From Enoplolaimus lenunculus (lineage: Eukaryota > Nematoda > Enoplea > Enoplida > Thoracostomopsidae), in contig JASANG010002205.1 in the NCBI GenBank assembly GCA_030248215.1, positions 62,001 to 126,000 on the forward strand: 64,000 bases of DNA, written 5' to 3'. The notes beneath the pieces were generated by a model that was not told the origin of the DNA, did no database searches, and was given only the letters and a program-made list of their open reading frames with translations. Positions 36,601 to 39,611 of this stretch are shown here, piece after piece; position 1 is the stretch's first letter, and each line of letters opens with the position of its first letter. The translations under genes and the position numbers were made by a program.

Positions 36601-37748
36601 CGCCAGTGGTCGAATTCTCAACGGAACGTTTAACACAACCAAACGATGTCGCAACCTTGACAGATTCAATTGATGATTCTGATTTGCACAGTCCTAACTT
36701 TCCACTTAATTTACATGATAACAAAATGGACAAAACCGATGAAGAAGTGCAACACAGCGAACAGTTTCCAAAACCGCTGTTTACTTTTGGAAACGGAGGT
36801 GTCGTGGCCGCGGACTTCGGCCAAATCCATCAAAATGCCAGCCGTGTCGTAAATAGATGCAGAAGTCCGTCACCATCAACACGAAGTGTAACATTTATGC
36901 TGCACCCTTCGTTTGCTAGCACCAGTCTCGACAGCTCAAATCCGCCCCCGTACGCTGCGCCATCACCAAGTACGCTGAAAACGATTCTTAGCACCACAAA
37001 CTCAGACGCAACTGATCATCGGACGCTAGAATTAGCCAACCAATCAGAAACACCGAGAACATCAACAAATCCAAATGCAGCATTGACTGCCGAAAAGACA
37101 TCGTTGACTGTGTCTAACCCTCCTGGTTTCAAACCAAATTCTGCGTTCACTTGTGTTGCCTCTTTGAGAAACCCTAGGCCTTATAGTTTGCTTCCATTGT
37201 CAAATATTGATAACAATTTTACGGCGATTACAACTTGTTCTCCCGGTTTGGGTCAGCGGTTTACCGATGATACCAAATTAATACGAACTGCAACAATTTC
37301 GCCTTCCAGCGCTGTAGATTCTTCTATTGCTCAAAGAGGTTTAAAACAGCGTTTGCTGTCTAGTCCTGCAGCAACTGGCAGTGACAATAATTGTGTAACA
37401 ACAAATACCTCTTGGTTATTTAATAACGCGTGCGCTGTGTCACCGGTCTCGCCAATTAGCAGTACCCTATCGACAACACTTGATACGTCTGTGGTAGGTA
37501 CAGTAGCAACGACGGCAACTACAAACAAGCCAGTAAATGTTAATTCAGGCAAATTAAAATTTTTTGACCTACCATCACACCATCGAATTCAAATTGACGG
37601 TCCCGATAAAGACCGCGATGCAGCTTCGTATATGCAAGGTGCGCAACCTGGACGTCAACTACAGACTGACGCAACGCTGTTGCTAGAAACGTCAAACGGA
37701 GACCGCTCCTCGAGTAATATTAGGTTTGGAAATAATATTACAATTTAA
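1..37748 (+). CDS. TRPC: TRPC-type transient receptor potential cation channel, 16 exons, 5' end missing
   Basis: Non-selective, usually Ca2+-permeable plasma-membrane channel of the TRPC/TRP-1/TRPgamma group. Joining 16 exons with GT-AG borders keeps one frame for 4617 nt (1538 residues plus stop), counted from base 1, where the frame is already open; the true start lies upstream. Order by residue: Ser/Gly-rich N-terminus (1-90), ankyrin-type repeats with [20 protein letters not shown] (about 100-260), the TRPC linker [14 protein letters not shown] and [19 protein letters not shown] (to 407), S1 with the hallmark [14 protein letters not shown] (to about 460), a Ser-rich S1-S2 loop (470-550), S2-S5, pore helix LFW (764-766), S6 [15 protein letters not shown] box EWKFAR (827-832) with [12 protein letters not shown], a VKRYIA segment, then a 556-residue disordered tail in the last exon. 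Introns reach 8.9 kb and are full of repeats. The exact TRPC subtype cannot be fixed without an alignment. It converges on the peroxidase gene. Confidence 0.95.
604..731 (+). other. Start of TRPC intron 1 (604-9455)
   Basis: The intron runs from gtcagt at 604 to ttcag at 9455. It is the largest intron in the window and holds several repeat elements plus an unexplained exon-like segment at 6766-6882. Confidence 0.85.
732..1062. mobile_element. Short inverted-repeat element, family F2 (CCAAGAGTGGATGATC ends)
   Basis: The ends are inverted copies: CCAAGAGTGGATGATCA at the left and its complement at the right. Inside both ends are inverted TTATAACAAGAGTGTG and CGTTGCGTTTTTG-like blocks. It is about 330 bp and has no transposase. 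Further copies lie at 3635-3950, 14961-15247 plus 21530-21580 (split), and 42919-43210. Confidence 0.8.
1149..1215 (+). repeat. Fragment of a dispersed CCCGTAGCC repeat
   Basis: GGCCCGTAGCCAGCC followed by a GGGGGCTAAA block and AATTTTCAGG. The same string order recurs at 2841-2995, 41761-41885 and, inverted, at 8690-8745 and 54778-54912. Confidence 0.55.
1216..2333. other. Intronic DNA, no gene seen
   Basis: AT-rich sequence with short open frames on both strands that lack splice support or recognisable motifs. Confidence 0.5.
2334..2789. mobile_element. Short TA-flanked inverted-repeat element, family F1 (GTGACCCGAATAAGAG ends)
   Basis: Left end TGTTGTGACCCGAATAGGAA and right end CTCTTATTCGGATCACTACAG are inverted copies. 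The interior has repeated variants of AATAGGAGTCCGTA and of AAATAACAGTCGGTAACCGA. At about 440 bp and without a coding frame it looks like a Tc1/mariner-type MITE. Full copies lie at 27358-27798, 40027-40467, 42255-42698 and 63278-63724. Confidence 0.8.
2841..2995 (+). repeat. CCCGTAGCC-family repeat with a long G run
   Basis: GGTAGCCGTTTCACCTTGCT is followed by a 12-base G run near 2872-2883, then TTAAAAAATTTTCAGG and AAAATTTTCTACGAGGG blocks shared with 41761-41885 and, inverted, with 54778-54912. Confidence 0.6.
3635..3950. mobile_element. Family F2 inverted-repeat element, diverged
   Basis: CAAGAGTGGATAA at the left end and TATCCACTCCTGG at the right, with the shared CGTTGCGTTTTTG core inverted as CAAAAAACGCAAC near the other end. 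An inner 100-bp block (GGTATTCATGTGATAGCGA) is shared with the copy at 42919-43210. Confidence 0.7.
3951..5578. other. Intronic DNA, nothing recognised
   Basis: AT-rich, with no frame longer than about 70 codons on either strand, no clear inverted repeats and no match to the other repeat families here. Confidence 0.5.
5579..5784. mobile_element. Near-perfect palindromic element, family F5 (TGAGTCA-rich)
   Basis: About 205 bp that reads almost the same on both strands: ACACTGTAAAAAATGG...GAGTCAAATTGACTC at the left and its complement at the right, meeting near 5680. It holds many GAGTCA/TGACTC hexamers. Copies at 49141-49293 and 52342-52543. Confidence 0.85.
5959..6326. mobile_element. hAT-like inverted-repeat element (CAGGGATCGACCGGATA ends)
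   Basis: Left end CAGGGATCGACCGGATAT and right end ATATCCGGTCAATCCCTG are inverted. Flanks are ACTACAAG and ACTATAAG, a 7/8 match to the 8-bp target duplication of hAT elements. The interior repeats CCGGATACCGGAACC near both ends and has no coding capacity. Confidence 0.8.
6766..6882 (+). CDS. Putative isolated coding exon of unknown product
   Basis: ATG followed by 39 codons encoding an acidic, Glu/Asp-rich peptide (starts [20 protein letters not shown]), ending exactly at a consensus donor CAA|gtacgt. It lies in the sense strand of TRPC intron 1. No downstream partner exon was found and the peptide is not recognised. It may be the first exon of a nested gene, an exon from an old transposon, or chance. 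Codon use looks more coding-like than the surroundings. Confidence 0.35.
6883..8689. other. Intronic DNA, nothing firm
   Basis: AT-rich with short spurious frames. A GCTTCGCTTTGCTCGAGAGG stretch near 7830-7850 resembles GC-rich blocks at 6605-6640 and 55575-55605 but does not define an element. Confidence 0.45.
8735..9405. mobile_element. Inverted-repeat element rich in GCGGGTA/TACCCGC (hAT-like)
   Basis: Both arms carry GGGTAAAAA...TACCCGC blocks in inverted order, and the right end is GCAGCTCTG. A second copy at 24668-25160 begins CAGAGCTGC and shares the inner block (AACAGCGAAGAATGTCT in one, AGACATTCTTCGCTGTT in the other). The left border is approximate. Confidence 0.6.
9456..9623 (+). 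CDS. TRPC: TRPC exon 2: ankyrin repeat region
   Basis: Acceptor tttcag, donor CAG|gtaact, phase 0 at both ends. Encodes [20 protein letters not shown] and [11 protein letters not shown], the highly conserved TRPC ankyrin segment. Confidence 0.95.
9655..9876. mobile_element. Family F4 element (GTATTCTCAAAT...ATTTGAGAATAC ends)
   Basis: About 220 bp, ending TACACATTTGAAAATATGGACC, with inner blocks GCACCTATCACCAGTTGG and AACTAATGATAGTTGTTA. Copies at 26393-26612 and 39652-39855. It begins about 30 bp after TRPC exon 2. Confidence 0.78.
10385..10561 (+). CDS. TRPC: TRPC exon 3: pre-S1 linker helices
   Basis: Acceptor ttaatag, donor CAG|gtatga, phase 0, 59 codons. Encodes [17 protein letters not shown] and [12 protein letters not shown], typical of TRPC after the ankyrin repeats. 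Confidence 0.93.
10857..11225. repeat. Two tandem copies of a roughly 185-bp repeat with telomere-like hexamers
   Basis: The 10857-11040 and 11041-11225 blocks align end to end, each with CCTGAGCTTAAGCCTAAGCC followed by TTTTATTATTTCA and GGAAACGTTTT. They appear related to family F3. Confidence 0.7.
11525..11726. mobile_element. Family F3 inverted-repeat element with TTAGGC-like core
   Basis: Left end CTCATGTTACTTAAAGGAGC and right end GCGCCCCTCAAAGTAA are inverted variants of the GCCCATGTTACTTTAAGGGG terminus. The core is built from GCTTAGGCTTAGGCTTAGAC and similar hexamers. Confidence 0.75.
11796..11978 (+). CDS. TRPC: TRPC exon 4: linker ([10 protein letters not shown])
   Basis: Acceptor ctatcag, donor AAA|gtaagt, phase 0, 61 codons. 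Encodes [20 protein letters not shown] and [14 protein letters not shown]. Confidence 0.94.
12530..12785. repeat. Palindrome-rich repeat of GAGTTGATT/AATCAACTC motifs
   Basis: Many GAGTTGATTAATTAACTC-like palindromes and ACTCTGAGTTGAGTTGA direct repeats. The same family reappears broken up at 27845-27920, 28440-28500 and 28770-28860. Confidence 0.6.
12786..13744. other. TRPC intron 4, second part; nothing firm
   Basis: Short ATACCATAC / GTATGGTAT strings recur at 12290-12350 and 13545-13605 and could be the ends of a decayed element. No gene seen. Confidence 0.4.
13745..13834 (+). CDS. TRPC: TRPC exon 5: pre-S1 (GLPGFRRKN)
   Basis: 30 codons between acceptor gttttag and donor AAA|gtaagt, phase 0. 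Encodes [20 protein letters not shown], nearly invariant in TRPC channels. Confidence 0.95.
13857..14193. repeat. Probable short inverted-repeat element (GGCTAGCCCAA motifs)
   Basis: AATTACAACTTTGGCTAGCC near the left and GGGCTGAATTACGGCTTGGG near the right are inverted, with further GGTCTAGCCCAATTCG repeats between. Borders are approximate. Confidence 0.5.
14200..14960. other. Intronic DNA, nothing recognised
   Basis: No gene or clear repeat seen; one short spurious frame near 14252-14458. Confidence 0.45.
14961..15247. mobile_element. Family F2 element, left part, interrupted by the 15248-21527 transposon
   Basis: Starts CCAAGAGTAGATGATCGCTC and carries the family core CGTTGCGTTTTTGCGG and CCAAAAACGCAAC, then stops at TTTTGTA where the jerky-like element enters. 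The remainder (ACACAGAATACACCCAGTTG...) resumes at 21530. Confidence 0.78.
15548..15739. mobile_element. Family F3 element inside the jerky-like transposon
   Basis: Ends GGCCAATATTGCTTTAAGGA and CCCCTTAAAGTAACATGGGC are inverted. The core has AAGCCTAAGCCTAAGCCTCA. It shares GTAATCTAGAATCTAAAC with the copies at 11525-11726 and 50091-50265. Confidence 0.8.
15983..18800 (-). mobile_element. Non-autonomous Helitron-like element with central minisatellite, copy 1
   Basis: Read on the minus strand it starts TCATATGAACACGATAG and ends with hairpin GCTCA-AGTGC-TGACC, a T run and CTAG. It is flanked by A on the 5' side and T on the 3' side. 5'-TC, a 3' hairpin and CTRR at an A^T site are the Helitron hallmarks. 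Parts, in plus-strand order: an inverted duplication of about 180 bp (15983-16160 and 16680-16860), a spacer, an 18-bp minisatellite (about 17060-18494), and a conserved 300-bp end. The second copy (44424-47306) shares all parts and both borders. No Rep/helicase gene, so mobilisation would need a partner. Rolling-circle assignment is inference from the termini. Confidence 0.75.
17060..18494. repeat. 18-bp minisatellite (GTGAAACCAACCGTTGGG)
   Basis: About 80 head-to-tail units with scattered base changes (GTG/GCA/GAG at the first codon position). The unit length is a multiple of three, so long open frames appear on both strands. They encode only six-residue repeats such as VKPTVG or PQRLVS and are not credible genes. 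Confidence 0.9.
19330..20671 (-). pseudogene. Decayed jerky/Tigger-like DDE transposase
   Basis: Minus-strand fragments match in order: a CENP-B/Tc5-type helix-turn-helix ([20 protein letters not shown] and [20 protein letters not shown], 20276-20671); first catalytic Asp in [14 protein letters not shown] (about 20200-20230); second in LFLDGHGSH (about 19870-19890); third in [12 protein letters not shown] (about 19750-19785); and a C-terminal [13 protein letters not shown] (19362-19661). Stops and frame changes separate the pieces, for example a TGA about 15 codons before NMDETG. It belongs to the 15248-21527 element. Confidence 0.82.
21530..21580. mobile_element. Family F2 element, right part
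   Basis: ACACAGAATACACCCAGTTG followed by AACACCCGTGTAAATGATCA and TATCCACTTCCC: the missing right end of the F2 copy begun at 14961. Confidence 0.75.
21679..21823 (+). CDS. TRPC: TRPC exon 6: pre-S1 helix and start of S1
   Basis: Acceptor catcttag, donor T|gtaagt, ends in phase 1. Encodes [14 protein letters not shown] and [20 protein letters not shown]. Lies about 100 bp after the outer end of the nested transposon block. Confidence 0.94.
21824..22384. other. First part of TRPC intron 6, no gene seen
   Basis: AT-rich, containing one short GC-richer stretch (22150-22290) without a recognisable feature. Confidence 0.4.
22385..23185. repeat. 28-bp tandem array, about 28 nearly identical units
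   Basis: Unit begins GAAACTTTTTCCGTTAAAGA and is completed by TACTAATT. The copies are almost perfectly identical, with one shortened, altered unit near 22755-22800. Diverged relatives of the unit continue outside the array (23300-23410), so it expanded from a local sequence. It lies in intron 6 of TRPC. Confidence 0.95.
23427..23756 (+). CDS. TRPC: TRPC exon 7: S1 end, S1-S2 loop, start of S2
   Basis: Acceptor atttag, donor G|gtaagc. The phase-1 join restores [10 protein letters not shown] of S1. A loop of about 85 residues rich in Ser, Thr, Asn and Gln follows, then [15 protein letters not shown] entering S2. It starts about 240 bp after the 28-bp tandem array. Confidence 0.94.
23838..24039. 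mobile_element. Family F3 element with TTAGGC-like core
   Basis: Starts GGCCCATGTAAAGATCAGGG and ends TTATTTACATTGGCC. The core is TGCTTAGGCTTAGGCTTAGG and CGCTTAGGCTTAGG. Confidence 0.75.
24235..24635. repeat. CCAAT/ATTGG-rich stretch
   Basis: At least six CCAATCA, TGATTGGT or CATTGGTC strings within 400 bp, spaced 50-100 bp apart. Related AGGAGCAAAAAGTG blocks occur twice (24396 and 24504), so it is a diverged tandem repeat rather than a proven promoter. Confidence 0.5.
24668..25160. mobile_element. Second copy of the GCGGGTA-rich hAT-like element
   Basis: Starts CAGAGCTGCGCGC; shares GCGGGTAAAAA and TACCCGCGGG blocks and the inner TTTCAACAGAATTTT region with 8735-9405 in opposite orientation. 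It extends to, or close to, the acceptor of TRPC exon 8 at 25161. Confidence 0.55.
25162..25301 (+). CDS. TRPC: TRPC exon 8: S2-S3 region
   Basis: Acceptor aatttag, donor CAG|gtatag, starts in phase 1, ends in phase 0. Encodes [20 protein letters not shown] followed by [13 protein letters not shown], as in TRPC S2-S3. Confidence 0.95.
25302..25856. other. TRPC intron 8, nothing recognised
   Basis: 555 bp, with a short GC-richer stretch (25450-25570) and no credible frame. Confidence 0.5.
25857..26046 (+). CDS. TRPC: TRPC exon 9: S3-S4 region
   Basis: Acceptor tttaag, donor TTAG|gtgagc, ends in phase 1. Encodes [20 protein letters not shown] and [15 protein letters not shown]. Confidence 0.95.
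26393..26612. mobile_element. Family F4 element
   Basis: Starts GGCCAGTATTCTCAAATATA and ends ATTTGAGAATACGGGC. The inner AACTAATTATAGTTGTTATA is shared with the 9655 copy. Confidence 0.8.
26613..27147. other. End of TRPC intron 9, nothing recognised
   Basis: AT-rich with no credible frame or repeat border. Confidence 0.45.
27148..27260 (+). CDS. TRPC: TRPC exon 10: S4-S5 linker and S5
   Basis: Acceptor atttcag, donor AAG|gtaaac. Encodes [20 protein letters not shown] and [11 protein letters not shown], the TRPC S5 signature. Confidence 0.95.
27358..27798. mobile_element. Family F1 element, full copy with TA target duplication
   Basis: CTGTAGTGACCCGAATTAGA at the left and CTCTTATTCGGGTCACTACA plus G at the right, flanked on both sides by TA. 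The best example of the family borders. Confidence 0.9.
28131..28377. mobile_element. Foldback element with roughly 60-bp inverted arms
   Basis: GTGGTCCCATGATCCGTGTA and CCCACGACCCATGTTAGCAG at the left appear inverted as CTGCTAACATGGGTCGTGGG and TGGATCATGGACCAC at the right. There is no coding content. Confidence 0.75.
28499..28773 (-). mobile_element. TTAA-flanked inverted-repeat element with a tRNA-like core, copy 1 (family F6)
   Basis: TTAA, then CCCTTTCTCACATGAAT at the left, and CTCAATGTGAGAAGGGG then TTAA at the right. On the minus strand the middle holds an A-box-like TAGGTGAGTGGTGATGGCAT and, after 30 bp, a degenerate B-box region. Copy 2 at 37970-38236 has the better-preserved boxes. 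TTAA duplication suggests a piggyBac-type mobiliser; the tRNA relation is inferred from the boxes. Confidence 0.7.
28887..29014 (+). CDS. TRPC: TRPC exon 11: S5-pore turret
   Basis: Acceptor tttctag, donor AA|gtattg (weak but in frame), ends in phase 2. It encodes an acidic, polar turret with two Cys. The join to exon 12 gives [15 protein letters not shown], as expected just before the pore helix. Confidence 0.85.
29218..29362 (-). repeat. tRNA-derived SINE (family S1), minus strand
   Basis: Minus strand reads GGGCAACGTGGCGCAGTGGT, an anticodon-arm-like TCTGC-CTGACAC-GCAGA, and GTTCGACACC, then the family tail TTTTCCAGCTGCTTAGTA and CCGGTTCCAACCTAGACTGA. Other copies at 40935-41757 and 62575-62712. 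Confidence 0.75.
29363..30344. other. TRPC intron 11, nothing recognised
   Basis: AT-rich with no credible frame. A GC-richer stretch (29790-29890) has no recognised feature. Confidence 0.45.
30345..30512. mobile_element. End fragment of an F1 element followed by a truncated F3 element
   Basis: CTGGAGAGACGAAATAAATA and TCAGTC at 30366 match the F1 right end. At 30430 AAGCTTAGGCTTAGGCTATG and at 30474 CGCCCCTGAAAGTTACATTG match F3. Confidence 0.6.
30626..30821 (+). CDS. TRPC: TRPC exon 12: pore helix, filter and S6
   Basis: Acceptor attctag, donor TCA|gtaagt. Encodes the LFW pore motif followed by [10 protein letters not shown], then [20 protein letters not shown] for S6. Confidence 0.96.
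31276..32010. other. End of TRPC intron 12, no gene seen
   Basis: AT-rich. Preceding sequence (30925-31270) has faint F2-like ends (GCGGATGATATCCAC and CATACTCTTCTTCCATGA) but is too diverged to call. Confidence 0.4.
32011..32202 (+). CDS. TRPC: TRPC exon 13: TRP domain
   Basis: Acceptor tgtttcag, donor AGG|gtaaga, phase 0, 64 codons. Contains TRP box 1 EWKFAR and TRP box 2 [12 protein letters not shown], diagnostic for TRPC. Confidence 0.97.
32296..32445. repeat. GC-rich minisatellite of about 30 bp just after the TRP-box exon
   Basis: Four or five units of CGTACGGTGCCGTTCGTCAC followed by TGTGCGTCCC. It begins about 90 bp after the exon-13 donor and is strikingly GC-rich against the AT-rich intron. 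More CGTGCGGACGGTACCGTGCG-like repeats follow to about 32570. Confidence 0.85.
32571..33321. other. TRPC intron 13, second part, nothing recognised
   Basis: No feature seen beyond short frames. Confidence 0.4.
33322..33417 (+). CDS. TRPC: TRPC exon 14: small post-TRP-box exon
   Basis: A 32-codon basic segment between a strong acceptor ttttttgcag and donor GCC|gtacgt, phase 0 on both sides. It fits between exons 13 and 15. The sequence is poorly conserved, so it could be skipped or alternative. Confidence 0.72.
34013..34205 (+). CDS. TRPC: TRPC exon 15: C-terminal VKRYIA segment
   Basis: Acceptor attttcag, donor AAAG|gtatcg, ends in phase 1. Encodes [17 protein letters not shown] and [20 protein letters not shown], matching the TRPC post-TRP helix and coiled-coil start. 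Confidence 0.93.
34225..34280. mobile_element. End fragment of an F1 element
   Basis: TACTGTAGTGACCTGAATAA then TAGGGGAAGG matches only the first 40 bp or so of the family. It starts about 20 bp after the exon-15 donor. Confidence 0.55.
34313..35080 (-). pseudogene. Internally deleted Tc1/mariner-like transposase copy
   Basis: Minus strand: N-terminal helix-turn-helix part ([20 protein letters not shown] and [20 protein letters not shown], 34744-35061), one in-frame TAG near 34741, then [20 protein letters not shown] and [20 protein letters not shown], which holds a catalytic DDE-type Asp. Directly after comes a C-terminal-like [19 protein letters not shown]. The middle of the catalytic domain is missing, so this is a non-autonomous deletion derivative. 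An end motif CCGGGTGTTTCAGTAGTAAC lies at 34313; the opposite end was not found. Confidence 0.8.
35090..36075. other. End of TRPC intron 15
   Basis: No gene seen. At 35955-36032 TTCGGCTTACGTTTTGGCTT and CGTTAACATGGCCC look like a truncated F3 element. Confidence 0.45.
36076..37748 (+). CDS. TRPC: TRPC exon 16: long disordered C-terminal tail and stop
   Basis: Acceptor tatttcag; joins exon 15 in phase 1 and runs 1673 nt to TAA at 37746-37748. The tail starts basic ([18 protein letters not shown]), then is Ser/Thr/Pro/Asn-rich with no domain seen. It contains the proline cluster [13 protein letters not shown], a possible adaptor or SH3/WW-type site by inference. Confidence 0.9.
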
Positions 37749-37969
37749 ATGCAGTATGACATACGGGTATAAAAATGAAGGCAAACTTAGAAATCAGTTT
37801 AGATGAAGAATATTGTAAATTTGATACTTGTTTACTGTACCCCAGACTAACGTCAATTTGACGGAAGACAAAAGTATTTTTGTAAGCCAAAGCTTAATGA
37901 TTTACCTGAATCTTAGCGAAAAAACAGACGCTTAAGTTTAAGCGAAAAATTTTCAATTTACTATCTATA

Positions 37970-38236
37970 ACCCCTTCTCACATTGAGTTGCCTATTGGCA
38001 ACTAAGCGCAGTGGATATACGTTAAATAATGTATATCGCACTGTGTTTAACAATTGCAGCACATATACATAGTACTAAATCACCACAAGACGTGAGAGCC
38101 CCCTCGGGCTCGAGCGTCAAGCTCCTATAGTTGAGTGGCTATGGTATACGCCTCCCATGCCAGTCACCCGAGTTCGAATCCTAGCATAAAAGTAGGTCTC
38201 TGGGGAAATAGAAGATATTCATGTGAGAAAGGGTTA
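37970..38236 (+). mobile_element. TTAA-flanked element with tRNA-like core, copy 2 (family F6)
   Basis: CCCCTTCTCACATTGAGTTG at the left and TATTCATGTGAGAAAGGG plus TTAA at the right are inverted; the left flank is ATAA. Near 38130-38180 lie an A-box-like TAGTTGAGTGGCTATGGTAT and a B box GAGTTCGAATCC about 35 bp on, the arrangement of a Pol III internal promoter. It sits in the 1.7-kb spacer between the two converging genes. Confidence 0.78.
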
Positions 38237-38392
38237 AGCCTGATCCCATTTTATTGATCAAGTGTCATTATGTCGAAGTAACTTTGTGCAGAGGAAAGTA
38301 AACAAGTACCGTAAATTTGGCTGTTTACGAAAGTATGCGCTACCCGATTCAGATGGTGGGCAGAAGGGCTGTTCATCGTTTAGGCCCATGTA

Positions 38393-38530
38393 AAAATCAG
38401 GCGCGGAACATTCATCTGTGGAACTGCAATAGAATTAGTTTAAGCTTTAGACTAATTTTTTGCTTAAGGTTTGGCTCAGGCTTTAAGGAATATAAATTTA
38501 CTGTTGTGACGACCCTGTGCTATACAATCG
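38393..38530. mobile_element. Family F3 element, diverged
   Basis: GGCCCATGTAAAAATCAGGC, then AGTTTAAGCTTTAGACTAAT and GCTTAAGGTTTGGCTCAGGC. The right end is decayed. Confidence 0.6.
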
Positions 38531-38734
38531 CCACGGTTTCGAAGGTTGAAAATTTTCGCTAAGCTTTCACTACGTTTCATCAACTTTCGTCCACGTTGAA
38601 ACACTCGGAAACCCCGCTTCCAACTTGCACTCTTAAAACAGCTAAAACTAAAATATTTTGATGCGACAAGTAGCGGCTTGAATAGTACGTAAAACAGTTA
38701 CACAAATATTTTAGTAAAGTTCAACCCTAATTTT

Positions 38735-39345
38735 AAAATTAGTGTTTAGACTTTACGCTTAACCTTTAGCTCTGGTAATAACTTAAGCAAACACGTATTC
38801 TTAGACAACGATTTCTGGAAACCTAAACCTAATCCTAAGCCTAAGTCTAAGCCTAATCCTGTGTTCGGGAAAGTGTACAAAAAGCTTTTCTTTACCTAAA
38901 AGAACGAAAACGAGGCTCCCGTATAATCAACAAGCCGTTACCAGCGCCCGCAATATCCTGGCATCGAAACATGGTTCCGCTGAAACCACTTTAAAGTCGT
39001 TTAGGTCTTTAATTTGGCTATTTTTCAGTTCAAGTTTGTATTCTGCTCAAAGTTTGTATTTATTTACCGTCAGAGCAACAGCAACAAATAAATTTAATGT
39101 GCGTATTTTATTATATTGTACTTGACAAAATGTTGCAGTCCGTATCTGTAGGTATTCCTTAAAAAATCATCTGTGAACAAACTTAATTTTGCGTTTTCGC
39201 TAAGATAACGGCCCATGTTCATTGTCAGGGGCGGAGTTTACTCGCTACGCCTATTAGCGTAAACACTATCTAAAACCTAAAGCGTAAATTTAAATATCAG
39301 TCTACTACTCTTAATGCTAAGCCTAAACCTAAACTTTCTCAACGT
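38735..39345. repeat. Further TTAGGC-like fragments in the intergenic spacer
   Basis: CCTAAACCTAATCCTAAGCC with TAAGTCTAAGCC at 38821-38860, and GGCCCATGTTCATTGTCAGG at 39211 with AAGCCTAAACCTAAAC at 39320. These are F3 pieces without intact ends. Confidence 0.55.
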
Positions 39346-39421
39346 TCCTCGTGGATTTGTGTCTCTTTGTAGGCAGGGTCCCTACAAATAAACATGGACC
39401 AACATAAACAAATACCAGCTT

Positions 39422-39611
39422 CTACATTCGCCACGCGTTAAGATTAATAGACGGCACAGAAGCACATGGTACATTATTGTTCAGAAGGAAAAAATCTCGT
39501 GCAACAAAATCCACGTGTTCTGCATTATCACAAAACGCTCGCGCAAGAGTGAACTTTGAAAGTTCGGCTCGTTGCTCTGCAGTGAATACGCCTGGTTTTT
39601 CCCACCAAAAT
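39422..39611 (-). CDS. Peroxidase exon 8: C-terminus and stop
   Basis: Acceptor gttatag; 63 codons to TAG at 39424-39422. Encodes RFWWEKPGVFTAEQRAELSK and LARAFCDNAEHVDFV, typical of the family end, then a short Asn/Leu-rich tail. Confidence 0.94.
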
